In this document: positions 48,176 through 61,470 of the stretch, in pieces | Layout: each line of letters starts with the position of its first letter | Numbering within the stretch: position 1 is the first letter of the stretch | DNA from: Pseudoscleropodium purum | Taxonomy: Eukaryota > Streptophyta > Bryopsida > Hypnales > Brachytheciaceae | Length of the DNA stretch: 64,000 bases | Direction: 5' to 3' | Assembly (NCBI GenBank): GCA_963969395.1 | Contig: OZ017797.1 | Location: forward strand, 5,580,001-5,644,000 | The notes under the pieces: model-generated | Told to the model about the DNA's origin: nothing | Database searches by the model: none | The model's input: the letters and a program-made list of their open reading frames with translations, nothing else | Translations under genes and position numbers: made by a program

Positions 48176-50758
48176 CCTGCAGTACACCTCATCCCACAAA
48201 AGGCTAAAAGGGAGATGGACGAAGGTAAGAGGATCAATTCTGTAGTAAAGAGAGTCAACGAGCAATCATGACAATATTTTGCCTTGCTTTTTTTTTCCGA
48301 AGGTCTCTCCAAGAAGAGCCCACATAGTATGGTAGTCATCAAATTGCCGAAACCAGCCAGACCTTCAAACTGGCACTCCGGGCAACCATTTGAAGGACCA
48401 ATAGTGATGCTCTCAGTCTCCTCAAATTTCCACGAACTCTCAAAAATTGAAGCATGATAGCTGAGCATTCCGGGTTCTCAATGGCCTCTCTTTCCTTTGA
48501 ATTCATGTTTGGTTATTTCATGCAAACGAAGCTGTCTTCCCGGCATGAACAGAATACTGGTCTCCGTGCTGCGCAGGTCTCTCACTGCGCAAAGTTTCTA
48601 TGGATGTGTGCTTGTGATCCAGAGGTATCAGGCTTACTGTTACGGAGTATTATTAACTTTGTCGGGGTCAAGAGCTTGCGTCTAAAAGCATGTCCAAAGC
48701 TGCCGTTCCGTTTCCAATCGATTTCCGGAGGGTTCCAGTCCCTCAGAGGTCCCACTTTGCTGCTTTTACAGTTGTCACACTGACATGCAGATTCCTCCGA
48801 AAGCATTGCTAAGCAGTTTCTCGGTTTCTCCTTCAGTAAAACCGAGTATCATACTTTAGTGGAGAAATTCCTGTGGAATGACGGAGTTGGTATCTTCCGT
48901 GCAGATGTCATCGATACTGAAGTAATAACCGAACCCTAGTGAACTTTGCATTAAGCAGCTAGGCTGGGAGGGTTTCTAGGAAACTGATTGTCGTGACTGA
49001 CAATTATTCAAATAGGGGTAGTCACGCCTTCAACCTCAGTGCAATTCTCTAAGAAATGATACGTGGTGTTTTGTGGTTGGTTGTCTATGGCTTGCAGTAA
49101 CACGGTTCTCTGAGATATGAGAATGCCGTTTCTTCTTCTCTAGAGGTGAAGAAATGGACTCAAAGTTCAATTGTCAGAGAATTTTTTATCTTGCCACATA
49201 CACTCTCCTACCACTTTCACTCCAATCTCATGGCTAGTCACCTCTGTAAGATTGGATCTTCATTGTAGCCTTGATGCTACATCAATGTTGTGGTGATGCT
49301 AAGCAAAAATCAAGCACACATGTTCTTTCATGGGTAGGCACATTCTCGTGTTTTCATTCTCCATGCTTGATACAACGATTAAAGGGTGTTAGATCTTCTT
49401 CACGCAAAACCGCTCCCCATTGGCTCCTCATTTCTCTCACCAACTTCTTTGACTTCATAGAATTTTCCTTCTCAGAGAAGGTGTGACTACCCCTATTGTT
49501 TTCTTGTCGCTAAAGTGGATTTGAAGAGAGAGACTTAAGATAGCCAATCCATTTCCAATCAGCCATTCATTTTTTGCTAGCTAGGCTTTTAACACATAGA
49601 CAACAATATAGATATTTTCCAGTTGATGAATGACATAGAATCTCTCTATGTGAGATAGAAGTACAACTATTCATTTTTTTCATACCATACCTATACAATA
49701 GATGATGCTGAATTGCTTAAGTGATTGAAAATGGGTTGTCTATCTTAAAACAAATGCATGGTTTGAAAATGTAAAGAGTTTTTGAGTATCCAATATAAAA
49801 ACAAAGTGTGTTGAAAAGAATAAAGTGGGTAACTCCAAAATCACCACTTTTTGCTTTGGTATCTATAATGAAAATGGCTCAATTTTCATTGATTTTCTTG
49901 TGGGTAAGTGAAAAGAGGTTCCAATCCATTGAAGAACATATTGAACATTTGGATGTTGTATGCAAAAGTTTTAAGGGTCAAACTACTTTTGGATAGAATA
50001 TCTAAAATCATTTCTTCTACATAGGTCCATATTGATTTTCGAGATGTATACATAGTTGAGTGATGATGGTTTTGGATTAGTGGCGCATTTAAGACTTGGG
50101 GCCTACTTAGTAGCATATTGGTGCCCATTATTGTACTAAATAGTTTTATTTTTTTCTTATTTGGTGAGATTGTAACAAGTGATTTTTTGAATTTTTAGTT
50201 AGTAAAAGGATATGTGTGATCTAATCTCTAATTGAAGAAGTTTCAAGTAGTAACACACAATATCTTAATCCAACAAAGAAAGAACATTCTATATAAATCA
50301 ATGATATAGACATTTTCAAGAGTTTCAAATATAAATTCTAATTTTTCAAAAGTAATCTTAGTATCTTCTTTCAATTACTAAAAAAATTTGACAAAATTTT
50401 AAATAGTCTACCTTAAAAATATACTTTTTAATTTTAATTTCTATTGATTTAGATGTGGATATTATCCCATAAATATTATACTACTAAAAATCTAAGATAA
50501 ATGCAAAAATAGAATAGAAATGAGATCTCATCTTAGTACATTAATTATAGCTTTGTGTCATGCTAAAATGTCATTCTATTTAAAAAATTTACTACTAACC
50601 TATAAAATTTGAAGGTGTATTTTTATTTATTTTATATTGAATTTCAAATCAAATTCATTTAAACATGCAATTAAATATCAAGACTCCTAATCTTTCCATA
50701 CTACTAAACTATAATTTTTGTTGTGCCATATGTGTCATGCTCCATTTGAAACTATAGG
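48176..50758. other. Intergenic DNA, GC falling to AT-rich
   Basis: GC is moderate to about 49500, then the AT-rich repeat landscape resumes. ORFs at 48454-48783 and 49271-49486 have no recognisable motifs. No gene is called. Confidence 0.45.
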
Positions 50759-51691
50759 TTAACTCTTAAAGGTCAAAGGCTATGTTTTTACCAAAAACAC
50801 TCCAAAACTACCATTTCTAATACAAGCACCAAATTTTAGAATTAAATTTTTTTTGAACACATGTAACCATAGGATCTTATAGTATACTAGTTTGAAAAGA
50901 TGTGGAAAAAATTTCAGAATTTTCCATTGTGTAGATTTCAAGATATTAGCGTTTGAATTGACAAAAATCCTTTCTTTGGCCCTGTGAAAATATGGGCAGC
51001 TACACTTCATAAGGTCACATTGGTATGAAAAAATGTCCAAAATGGTGGTTACTCTCTAGATTCATTCTTTAGAGCAAGTTGGCTAATTATTTGGAAACTT
51101 TTAGATCATTTGGAATTGCACAACATATAGGAAAAAATAGTAAATAGAAAGAAGTACAAAATGATTAAAAACACTAAATTGTTAAGAATTTAATTATAAA
51201 ATTGAAAAATTCCAATCCCAACAGTTGTAATGTATTATTAAACAATCTACATCATTTCATTTCATTTTTTTCAAAAATTACTAAAATTTGAATTAAATAA
51301 AAGACTCCAAGGTTTATTTTTGAGTAGGGAATCTATAACTACCTACAAACTAGAGCTTGTCATAACTTTCATCTCATAAATCAAAATGGAATGATTCAAA
51401 GATTTCTAAGTATATATAAATCTTGAAAACCAATTTCAAATTGTTATTTTTTGAAACAAATGATTTTTTAAGAAATGTTTAGAAAAATCCATGAAACATT
51501 GAAATTTACCTGTAATGCAATAGCTTTTGAAATGTAGTCAAAAGTTATGAAAATTGTTGGGCCTTAAAGCTACTTATTGGGCACATATTGTGTGAAAATT
51601 TCAAAGAAAAAAAATAAAAATTTCATTTCTAGGGAACTACCCAAAATTGCTATATTGTCAAAAAAACACAACTTGGTCCTTTACGGGTTAA
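50759..51691 (-). mobile_element. TTAA-family element, copy B (full length)
   Basis: The left end is TTAACTCTTAAAGG and the right end is CCTTTACGGGTTAA, with TTAA on both sides and a length of 933 bp. On the minus strand it aligns end to end with copy A, which is 930 bp, so the two define the full unit. There is no ORF. Confidence 0.78.
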
Positions 51692-53400
51692 AACATTACC
51701 AAAGAAGAAATTATATTTAAATGTCTAATGGAATTACAATAACTAATTAAAAAGACTACAACTATTTTTCTATTTTGATTGACATTAAGGAATTCAAAGA
51801 GATTATTTGTATTCTTGATTATTTTATACTTGAATATAATGAATTTGTTGCATTTTGGTTGATCTAAATACAACCTGAATATTCACTTATTGGATGCAAA
51901 TTACAAATAATCTAGTGAAATATTGTGAATTACTTGAGATTATTATGCATCATAACCTCTCTCAATACTTACTTGATCTCTAAATTGCCCTTGGAATAAA
52001 ATTGGGACACATTATAAAATATGGCTTCTTTAACCTTTTTGAAAGTTTGCATCAAAAATCAGATGTTATATATTATGATTAGAAATTATCTACTTGTTCA
52101 AGTTTTGAAAAATATTTATAGATATCTTTCAAAGAATTTTTCCTTTGAAAATTCATTAAGATTATATTTTTTCCATTTGCAACTCACTTTTTGATGGCCA
52201 TCCAATCTCAATTCTTCTATTGTATAAATGAAAAAAAGAACCTTCATTATTATTAATCCAAATATCTATTTTCTGGAATGAAAAATAATATTTGGTAGAG
52301 TTGTACCCCCCTACAAAAATTCATTTTTTGCCATACCAAAAGAAACTCTAGGTAAGTTCAAGAATAATTGCACTCTTTTCATCCTAAAATGATGGAATTA
52401 ATGTAATAGTGGTACTTGTCACTAAGGTAGATTGCCCCTACAATCATCACTTTAAGTTGATTTTTAATCAAACTTACAAGTTAAGGCTGTAATTCACTTA
52501 CATGCATATAGAAATCACAAATATCTTAAAAGTTTAATTATTACTTTTTGGAAATTGTTACAACTTCAATAAACTTTTAAAATTGTGACTTTTAAGATGC
52601 CTTTAATTCTTGAACAATAGGTGCATCACCATGATTATGAGCCCCAAATTACTTAATGATAGTAAAAATAGTTGCTTCAGTCATTCAAAAATAACCTTAA
52701 AAAGCATTTATTAGACATATTGAGTCTTCCGTGGCATTACATGGTATAAAAGCAACTCTAACAATCTAGAAAGTAAACTTCAAAACCAATGAAATGACAA
52801 CAAAGTTTAGATTTGCTCTAGTATTCTTATGAATGGAACAGGGGCAAAGAAAGGCACACCAATTATTTTGCATCCAACTATTGCTTGCTATGATGATTTG
52901 CCTGAATTGTTCAAAAGCAATATATAAAGCTAGAAGATGAGAGGCCAATATGGAGTTCATACATTGGCTTTAATAAGCAGACTACTAGAACAAGTTACAT
53001 TTTCATAAATTTGTATTTTTTTCCAACCTTCCTTATCCTACAATTCACTAATGATGCAAGCTCAAACAACTAGAGATGCTTTAAGGTAGAAACAACTTAT
53101 TTTATCCTTATGCCCAATTTGGTTCAAATGATATCCCTACATTCATTTCAACTTTGAGAATCTATGAGAATGCATGGTCTCTTATCACTTTGAGGATGAG
53201 TGATGGGAGATCATGTATACTTCTAGATTCTTCTTCTCAAATGAGCAAATAGAGTTATTTGAAAGGGATTGGGTGTAGAGGCATGTCTACATTGTCATAT
53301 CATTGTATCTTTCAATTGCCTCAGAGGCTCAATTCCTTTACATGTTGCTCCACGTCTATTGTTCCACTTGTTGAAACATGGTTCCTTCCATAAATTCTAA
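51692..53400. other. AT-rich intergenic DNA
   Basis: No gene, RNA or delimited repeat is recognised. Confidence 0.45.
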
Positions 53401-54873
53401 AAATATTGCTGCAGCTTTCAGAGCCTGGTCTTATCCATAACATAATAGCCAGTTTCTTCGCTGTGGCTGTTGCGAGATGTTGCTTGAGATTTCCACTTTG
53501 TGAAAAGTCGTAATGGTTTTCCCCGCTGTTACCTGCTCATCTGTGATGTGGCTGGGTGGTGAGAACCTCCATCAATCCATCAGCCAGGCTCCCACAGCTT
53601 GACAGGAGAAATCTCACCAGCCATACAGTATGGGCAGCATCACATCTCCATCTGTAACTTAGAACTACAGTGACTCAGTCAAGCTGAATGCTCTGGAGAT
53701 CGAGCCGGTCATATTCAGAAATTGACAGCCTGTGCAGATTTCACTGGTAAGAATGTACGCTCATGTGCCTTCTGATCCGCAGCCCTGCATGATATAAGAG
53801 CCGATTGCTCACGACAGTAGAGGGTTACACACATTGACTAATCAATTCTAAGTGCAGGAGTAGAGTTTTGAAGTAAACGGACTTCGTTAAAGCCGTCGAA
53901 CTCAGAAGTGATGAGGCAAGAATTATTGGTTTCTCTTTGGTCTTCTACAAGTTTTTGGACAAATAACCCACCCCCCGCAAAGAATGTTGAGATGTGCGTG
54001 AAACCCTCAAAGGTGAAAAGGAAAATCCGTTGAAGAGTTAATAAAAGAAACTTGATTTAGCAGTTTAGGTAAAGAGAAGGCCATGTTCAACTATCGATGC
54101 AAGAAACCGACATCGCCAAGCAGGTTGACGGCTTGAATAGAAAATAGTTCCTGCCTAGTGGGGAGACAACATCAACGAGACCTCAGATAATTAAGATAAT
54201 TGACCTCTGTAGCGGGGTGTGATACTGCAATAGAATCCTCGTAAGCTAGAGAACTTGATTTCGTGGGGTCTAAATGTTATGGTACTCACAAAATGCAGGG
54301 ATCAGCACAGGAAGAATGCTTGCAAACGATTGATCGCTGCTCCAAACCTCCAATGGCACAAGTAAAAGCAAGGTCTGAATACATTCACAGGCGACAACAG
54401 TGTCCCCAATGGCATTAAACAATGTGCATAAGAATTGTGTTACAGATTGAGGTTCAACCTAATCTGGCTCGATTGTACCTCGTCGAACGCTTGGTGTAGT
54501 CAGTGTCACCCCGGTGCAAATACTCGTATCAACAATCGGCTGTTGAGGGTGCTCTTCGTTGCTCGATCCCCTGAAGGGTCCTCATAGTCAGGAGCTACAC
54601 GCTAGCAAAACTCTGGACGCCTCAACAATAGCCACTCCTGTAACAGATGTATACATCTCCACGTATGGACTGTATAAGCAGGCAAAGAACGTTGACTGTA
54701 ACAAGCCTAGTCTGGCCCAGATAACTGAGAATCGCCTTGAACCTGAGCAGTGCTGGCCTTGTATTCTGAGTTCGCCACAGTTTCATACGAAACTGAGGAG
54801 CAGACCCTGCTTTGATATGATCTGGAGGTTGAGAGTGGGCTCCCTACACCACCACCCCAAGAATGGCTTCCTT
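53401..54873 (-). other. 3' flank of RNC1
   Basis: GC rises towards the gene. The plus-strand ORF at 54559-55110 is a chance frame that overlaps the last exon of RNC1. Part of the stretch is probably the 3' UTR of RNC1. Nothing else is recognised. Confidence 0.4.
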
Positions 54874-57846
54874 TTATTCTATGGGCGACTCTATTTGTTC
54901 AAAGTTCATGACCCTAAACATCAGGCGTCGAACTTCAGGTCGCCCATACACACAGTATGCGAGACCATGCAGTGCGTGCGAGACACCGGTTGTAGCAAAG
55001 TTTCTAAGCTTCCGGGCTTTCGCGAACAGCTCTTGTCGCTCGTCAGAATAGACAACATGATAATGCAGCTTCAAATTTCGAAGATAGAGTCCACATACAC
55101 GATTCAATAGGATTCTGCGATGTCTTTCTTCAACCCAATGACCCGGCGCATCCAAATATTTCATGAGGATTTTCTCCGCCATTATTACGTCCTGTCACCA
55201 AAATTTCAGCAAGAATTTCAGCACTGCCTTTTTGCATACTACCAGAATTAAGGTAGAGGAAACTAAATCCGTTAGTGACCAGACATTGAACCCTGTTAAC
55301 ACATATGTTAATTTGTATCCTATATTAGCAAGGGTATATGCGTGACTTGGCTAAATGCCCATGATCACTGATCTTTGAATAGAAATAAGGTTGTCTATTG
55401 TCAATTGTAGTGGTCTACAACCTCCCATTTTGAAATTGCATAAGAAATTCATTCATCGTGATAAAATATTGATCTCAGCAGATTTGGCTTCCAATTTATC
55501 GCTTCATAGCTCTACACATTCCCTCAAAATCACACTACTACATTTAATAGAATGCATAAAGTGAAACAAATAGGGTCCTCTACTTTAATGCTGCATATAT
55601 ATAAGGGGCAGGAAAGGTTGTGGTACCTGCACTTTCGATCCTAAGTACTCCAATCGCTCGTAACAGAACCGGGGGTGCTCTAATTTATGTGTTGAGGGAT
55701 GCAGAAAACACAGCTGTTCAACAACCGAAAAATCACACGTACCAATCAGTTCTTCTCTCGTCAGAGCATAAGCTTAATTCCATTCAACCAACCGAGATCG
55801 GAATATGCAAAGCACCACTCACTCAAATTTTCCCCACCGGTAACCTAAAATAGTACCTGAAGTCCAAGCTCTAGTTCGACATTGCGTGCAGCTTCCATTT
55901 CTGTACTGTCATCCCTCACTAACTGTGGATAACCCAGTGTGCGCTTGACAACTGGTAAACTCTCTAATTCCCACAAGTTGTTGCGAAATCGATGCATTCC
56001 AGGAGGAACACATGCTCGAAATAGCCTGGGCTCGGAAAACAAAGCTCCTTCAGGAGGCTGGAAGGTAAAGGAAAGCCATCTTAGAAAAGAAATAATCTTG
56101 TACAGGCAATGCAAGCCATTCTAATCTATATTAGACCACACACAAGAGTCGTTATTGACTGAAAAGACCCGCTTACGATTGCGAATATTTTGGTCATCCT
56201 GCATCCAAAATGAGAAGCCTAAACTACTCTTTTGACTGAAAGTGCATGGATGAACCGACAGCCAGAGCACAAATGTTCACCTCACATCCCCAAAACAGGG
56301 TCACTCTTTAATACTATTTTGCAGAAAGGTGTTCCTTTCATTGATTGCGAGCCCGTGAGAACTACAAACTAGAGACTAGAACTATGATAATACCTGATAA
56401 AAAGCAATCTCTTGCCAAGTAAGTCTCGCTCCATCAAGATCTGGTGATAAGCGATCCACATCATCGCACACCCTCGGCTTGGGTTGACATTCTGGGGCGT
56501 CCACATCGAAACCAAAAACCTCAAAAAGAACACGGTACACTTCGGGCATACCCAGCGTCAAATAGATGGCTGCAATTAACGCGTGGAACACTGATCTGAA
56601 TCAAGCCAAGAATTAGATGCCTATGAGTTCAACTACACAGTGTAACCCTAATAAATACGGTCCCAACAGTTGCCCACAAAATTAAATTCATCACCAACAA
56701 GTTCTCCTCATGACTGCTCCATTATAACCCCTAAATTGTACTTCATACTTTTTCAGCCTTATTCAGTAGGTCATGCAGTGACTTCCTTTTGGACAAATTT
56801 ATTTATTTATTGGCCAATCCATGCAATGTTCATTGATTCTAGTGGCATAAAATCTGGCTTCACCTGAATTTTACTCTCACAATATGATCAATCAAATTGA
56901 TCAACTTCAAACCAATGTGCACAATGTGCGACCCCGACGTGCACCAAGAGGTTCGAAATTGGCCACCGACTTACTTGCAGGGCTTCACTTTGTCGTTCCA
57001 CTTGATGAGGTCGAAATCCCCCTCAGGATACACTAGCCGGTCCATTGACGCCGCCTTCAACCACCCCGGCAAGAGTTTTTTATTCGTCAGCCCGAACACA
57101 CGCTCCCTCAAGCTCCCAATGAGTTCTTTCGGAAACATCTGCAGCATGAGCTCCGCCATCGCGAGCTCCAGCACGTACTCCCCAAGAAACGCCAGCCGCG
57201 TGTGCCCGTTCCTTACATACGGCGCCTTCCGTCCTCTAACACTCTCCGGATGCTGGAACGCCAAATAGAGCAGTGTGTCCAATTGCGCGGCCGGGCTGCC
57301 TTCTTCCGGCTGGAACGACGCTAACCCTAGCGCATCCTTGGCTTCCAACAAAAACTCCTCCATCCACGCGTCGTCGTGCTGATTCAGAGGCGCAGGCGGG
57401 AGGCAAGCGCTCAACAAAGGGAAGCTGTTCAACAACAACTGCGGGGAATTCAACAGCTTCTCCGCCAAGCGCGTATCGTCCAGCGGGGGGCGGAGCAGCA
57501 CGCGCTCCTTTTTAGGTCTTGGCATGGGAATCTTCTTCCGCTTCTCCCCCGGGCGCCGAGGCTCCCGGTGGGGAGTCCACTGCCATTCCTTCGGCGTGTT
57601 CGCCCCAGTGGTCCAATTCTTCGCGGGGACACCCACGGCGCAAGTCACCACCCCGCGCCGACCTAGAACTCGCGGCGACGAAGAAGGAGCGACCAAGCAA
57701 TGGCGGAAAAATTGGGGAGTGGTCCAAGATTGGGCGAAGGAGAGACGAGTGCAGGGGCACTTGAAGACGGACGACAGCGGCGTGATGCTCTGTTGCAAGG
57801 CGCCTGCGGGGGCCATTGCAGGAGGAGAATGATAGTCGAATTGCAC
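54874..57846 (-). CDS. RNC1: RNC1-like chloroplast RNase III-domain splicing factor (5 exons)
   Basis: Exons at 56975-57846, 56394-56595, 55857-56057, 55627-55713 and 54874-55191 join in phase with GT/AG introns to give 559 residues from the ATG at 57844-57846; a second ATG 10 codons on (57814-57816) is an equally good start. The N-terminus is Ser/Arg-rich like a chloroplast transit peptide. Two RNase III-like domains follow. The first has HTRLAFLGEYVLELAMAE. The second has HPRFCYERLEYLGSKVQ joined to DVIMAEKILM. In both, the catalytic Asp of the ERLEFLGDA signature is not conserved. Maize RNC1 binds group II introns and promotes chloroplast splicing without nuclease activity. Other family landmarks are GMPEVYRVLFEVFGFD, LFRACVPPGMHRF and HALHGLAYCVYGRPEVRRLM. 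No damage is seen. Confidence 0.95.
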
Positions 57847-59560
57847 TGACTTAGGAAGGGGGCGTCATCGCTGCGAGATTCGAAGAAGTGGAGCACAGAA
57901 GTGAGTGTGGGCAGGAGCAGGGGATGCAAGGGATGGATAAGGTTTCATGAAGGGTTCAGGGTTTTAGGGGAGCCTGGAACCCTAAGAGATCATCCCTCTC
58001 TAATACCACACTCCGTCCATTCCATTACAAGTAAGCGTGTCAGTGTGAAATGACATCGATCCAACATTTCAGACCCTGGAATGTTGGCAGGCCAACTTGA
58101 TAAAGTATCTTCACAAATTATATGACACTAATGAGAAAGAAAACTGAATGTCAATCTGTTTGTCGTTCAAATTTTGAACATAGGAGCACTCTAGGGATAA
58201 TGGTTAGCTTTGATCATCTTTGGAAAAAAGTAGGAATTAATTATTTATTTATTGCAAGATGATATAATTTGGAGAATTTGACATCACATTTGGAGTCCAA
58301 ACTAGCCACATGAGGTTACAAAATTCAAAACTAACCACTCAAAAAAAAGGTATTTTTAATATTTATTTATCATGGTGGAAAAAGCAGAATTTTTGTAACT
58401 AAATTTTTTTAATTTCTTGTGACCAGTATGGGGAGGTCAATACTTTGGCAATGCAATTTTAGTTAGATATAGATATAAAAAAAAATGCACCTAAAATCAT
58501 CTAAATATACATTTGAACTTGGTACCCAACATTAAAATTGTCTTAATTATTGTTAGATCTTATTGAGATTAATAGAGATTTATAGATTAATCTAGCATGT
58601 GTTATTTGGACAACGTATGAATAAATTATAAATATTCAAAATACTAAAAATAGATGTATCAAAAATCAATTTTAGACTTATGTTGAAACTTCAAAAGACT
58701 CACATTTTAGGTAAGAATCAATTCTACAAACTTGTGGCAATTAAATGGAGTTACTTTATAGACAAAAATTTTGGGGCTTAAATTTGTAAATGGTTAAATT
58801 TAATAGCAAACAACTAATCAAAAGAGAGAATCTATAATTTATGTATATTTCATTCATATTATCTTTCATGCAATCTTCTATATCATCTTTTATTGAAAAT
58901 TTATAAAATTATATTTGACAATCTTAGAATGTCACTATTTCTATAACCACACATCATTATTCTCCTTGACATAAAAAATTGATTGACGTGAATGACAAAT
59001 CCAAGCATATTACTATTGATTTTAACACATATCTTATTTTCATTTAATAATGTACCTCTTTGACTTTCATGTTACTATTTCCTATAACCACATGGTTGCA
59101 ATTATATTAAATGTAAGAAGTAGTCTTTTCTAAATGATGTGCCACAATGCACTAATATTATATTAAACACTATTAATAATTTTTGTTCAACTTCATAAGT
59201 TTGAACTTTCAAACCCTTAGTTGCTTGGCCTAGTTTGTCTCACCATGCACTCCATCCTTCCTTGTGCCATTGATTAAACAATCAAGTAACTACAAGAATC
59301 TCTATTCAAATAAAAATGCATAAAGTAAAGTCTATGATGCACCATCAATGTAATATTATTGATTTTATCATGCCTCAATTTCATTTGGCATTGTACCTTT
59401 GAATTTCAACTTACTATCCACCATATGTCTTTATTGGAATGACACCTCAATCTTCGCTCAATGTCTACAGCCAGTGATCCCAGAATCAGAATGGAAGTAG
59501 GGTTGTCTACTTCCCTAATACTGATCTACAACCTAGCACTTTGAACCACTTTGAATGGTT
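57847..59560. other. RNC1 promoter region and AT-rich spacer
   Basis: The first about 230 bases are the likely promoter and leader of RNC1 on the minus strand. The remainder (58080-59450) is AT-rich with no recognised gene or repeat. Confidence 0.4.
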
Positions 59561-59571
59561 GCATCAGAGAT

Positions 59572-59880
59572 TCAGATGAAGTGAAAAAAAATTTTATCAC
59601 AATAAACTTGTCTCTGTGTAACCCAAAAGATCTCACAAAAGATCAACACATAACCCAAATCACACACCCAGACATATGTCGAAATGTTTGAAGTGACCCA
59701 GATCGTATCCTCGACTTCGATATCAATGCCAACGACACTACTGAGGCAGGATCTTCTCAAGACGTTCGGCATGAAATTTAACTGAAAAGCAACCATTTCA
59801 AAACCACCCAGCTGTTCAATCGGTCCAGGGCCATAGAGCACAGCATGCTGATTAAAAAAATATTCATCGTGCACCACACT
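59572..59880 (-). other. Exon-like frame of unknown identity
   Basis: After a GTCTTACAG acceptor-like sequence a frame of about 70 well-composed codons reads VVHDEYFFNQHAVLYGPGPI, then EQLGGFEMVAFQLNFM. Its GC content and residue mix are gene-like, whereas the rest of the ORF is not. I do not recognise the family. It could be one exon of a decayed gene or a neighbouring gene whose other exons I cannot see. It starts about 165 bases beyond the stop of the 60044-60642 gene and is not needed by it. Confidence 0.25.
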
Positions 59881-60043
59881 GTAAGACCCTTCATACTACA
59901 GAAGAAACAAAACATAAAAAAATTGGATCAAAGTCAAGATTTGGAATGAATTAGGGTTTTTTCTACTACATTCTATAAAGGGTTAAATTCATGTTTCATC
60001 AGCTGAAGAATCACTTGCTAGAACCTCTATTATACACACTTTC

Positions 60044-60642
60044 TTATAGCTTTGCAGTTTCTGTAACCACAGGCTCAAAACCCTGTTCCTGAAACTCTCG
60101 CATGGCTTCTTGCTGCATTCGCGACCAGAGCTTTTCTGCTTCCCTGTCGAACCTCGCCTTCTGGAGTTCGGACACTCTATCATCTCCAGCTTTCTGTCTG
60201 TCGAATTTCGTCCCAATAGTTGTACCGGAAGCACCGCCTTTCTCTATGAACTCCTGCACTGCTTCCTTGTCACCAGGATAGGGGAACACCCTGCGTTCAT
60301 ATGATGCAGCCATATCCCTTTCTTCCTGCTTATGACACAATTTGATGAAACGCAATTTCTCGAAAGAACCCAATCGACACAAGACTATGTCAGATTCAGA
60401 TCCACTAAGAAAACAAACCTAATTGTTTAGGGTTTGGGGTTTTGCGAAATTCGAGACAATTGCGAAATGAGTCTCCAAGTACGGAGTGAGAGAAAACAAG
60501 CATGCATTTACAGTACCTTCGTTCGGGGTTTCAAAGTCCACCAGCCCAGCGGCGATGTCTCATCCCACCACCATGCGAAACCCATGACCGCATAAGTCGC
60601 CAATGCCGCCTTGCCTATCTGCTTCCAAGCATCATACGACAT
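60044..60642 (-). CDS. Small single-pass membrane protein, possible complex I subunit (2 exons)
   Basis: Exon 1 (60517-60642) begins MSYDAWKQIGKAALATYAVM and ends GWWTLKPRTK at an AAG/GTACTG donor. Exon 2 (60044-60325) starts after a GCAG acceptor with EERDMAASYERRVFPYPGDK. Together they give 135 residues. One hydrophobic helix (about 11-26) is followed by a Trp-rich segment (WWWDETSPLGWW) and a charged, helical C-terminal half ending ETAKL. The pattern resembles the small plant mitochondrial proteins annotated in Arabidopsis as the ESSS (NDUFB11-like) subunit of NADH dehydrogenase; I hold that function only tentatively. Gene structure and coding nature are much surer: phases match, frames are open and the composition is protein-like. 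Confidence 0.82.
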
Positions 60643-61184
60643 TTCCACTGCTACAACTTGCTAAAACCTACAGAATGGATCCTCCAAACAGGTGCTTCAT
60701 TGAATCCTAAAACCAAAACGCTCTACTCAATTGCTATCCAAAACCAACGAGGCAACGAGAAAAAAAATGCAATATCGCTCAAAAGGAAATCGAGCACAGA
60801 GCACACACCAAAGATCCACACGGAAAACTCCTAGACTGCAAATACGGATCGGAGTAATAAATTCTGAAAACTCTCCCTAAAAATTCACAGCCAAAATTTC
60901 CAATTCGAACACGGTCCGCAGTTCCGCACTGTCTCCTGCAGGCAAGCCCATTTCGGCAAACTCCCGAAGGCTCAAAAATTCATCATCGAATCTTGAACAA
61001 GAAATTGCATTTGGAGGCTTTATTTAGCTTTCTATTTTTAAGCTATTACACATTTACACATTTACAAGATTAAAATTTCAAATCAATCAACAATTTTGCT
61101 TCTTGCTACAAGTTGTCATAAGAGATTGTTGAGAATGAAATGACACGTAATAGTGTACCCTGTGTAGTTGCCATGGTCAGAATA
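60643..61184. other. Promoter and leader of the 60044-60642 gene
   Basis: The stretch is probably the 5' UTR and promoter on the minus strand. The 110-codon plus-strand ORF at 60502-60834 overlaps exon 1 in antisense and is not a gene. Confidence 0.4.
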
Positions 61185-61470
61185 AAACTTAAAGTAATTT
61201 TCTAATTTTTTGAAACAAAAAAACTTTGAAATTCAATAACTTTCATGTGGTAGGTCCAAATGCCACAAAACTAAGCCTGTGCATCCTTCTTCACTGAGAA
61301 CTTTCCAATGGTACCAAGAATGTAACTAGGAAATCTTAACATAACAAACAACCAAACAAATAAATCAAAACAAACAACCTCACTTAAGGTATCGCACAGT
61401 TTAGGAAATCTCAACATAACAAACAACCAAATAAACAAAACAAACAACCTAACTTAAGGTATGGATAAAA
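61185..61470 (-). repeat. Family B dispersed repeat copy
   Basis: The copy is inverted relative to those at 6535-7210. It shares 'ctttgaaattcaataactttca', 'ggtccaaatgccacaaaac' and 'caacctaacttaaggtatgg'. An internal piece of about 60 bases ('ggaaatctcaacataacaaac') is duplicated in tandem. Confidence 0.65.

Noticed and set aside
47992..48468. 158-codon minus-strand ORF
   Set aside because: It runs through the 64-bp tandem repeat, whose period is not a multiple of three, and gives unrelated sequence in each unit.
54559..55110. 183-codon plus-strand ORF
   Set aside because: Its second half is antisense to RNC1 exon 5, which is clearly coding, and its first half has no protein-like pattern.
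57376..57832. Several plus-strand ORFs over RNC1 exon 1
   Set aside because: All are antisense frames of a conserved coding exon.
60426..60434. Telo-box-like 'tttagggtt' in the intron of the 60044-60642 gene
   Set aside because: The motif is short and common. One copy without a companion site is too weak to call regulatory.
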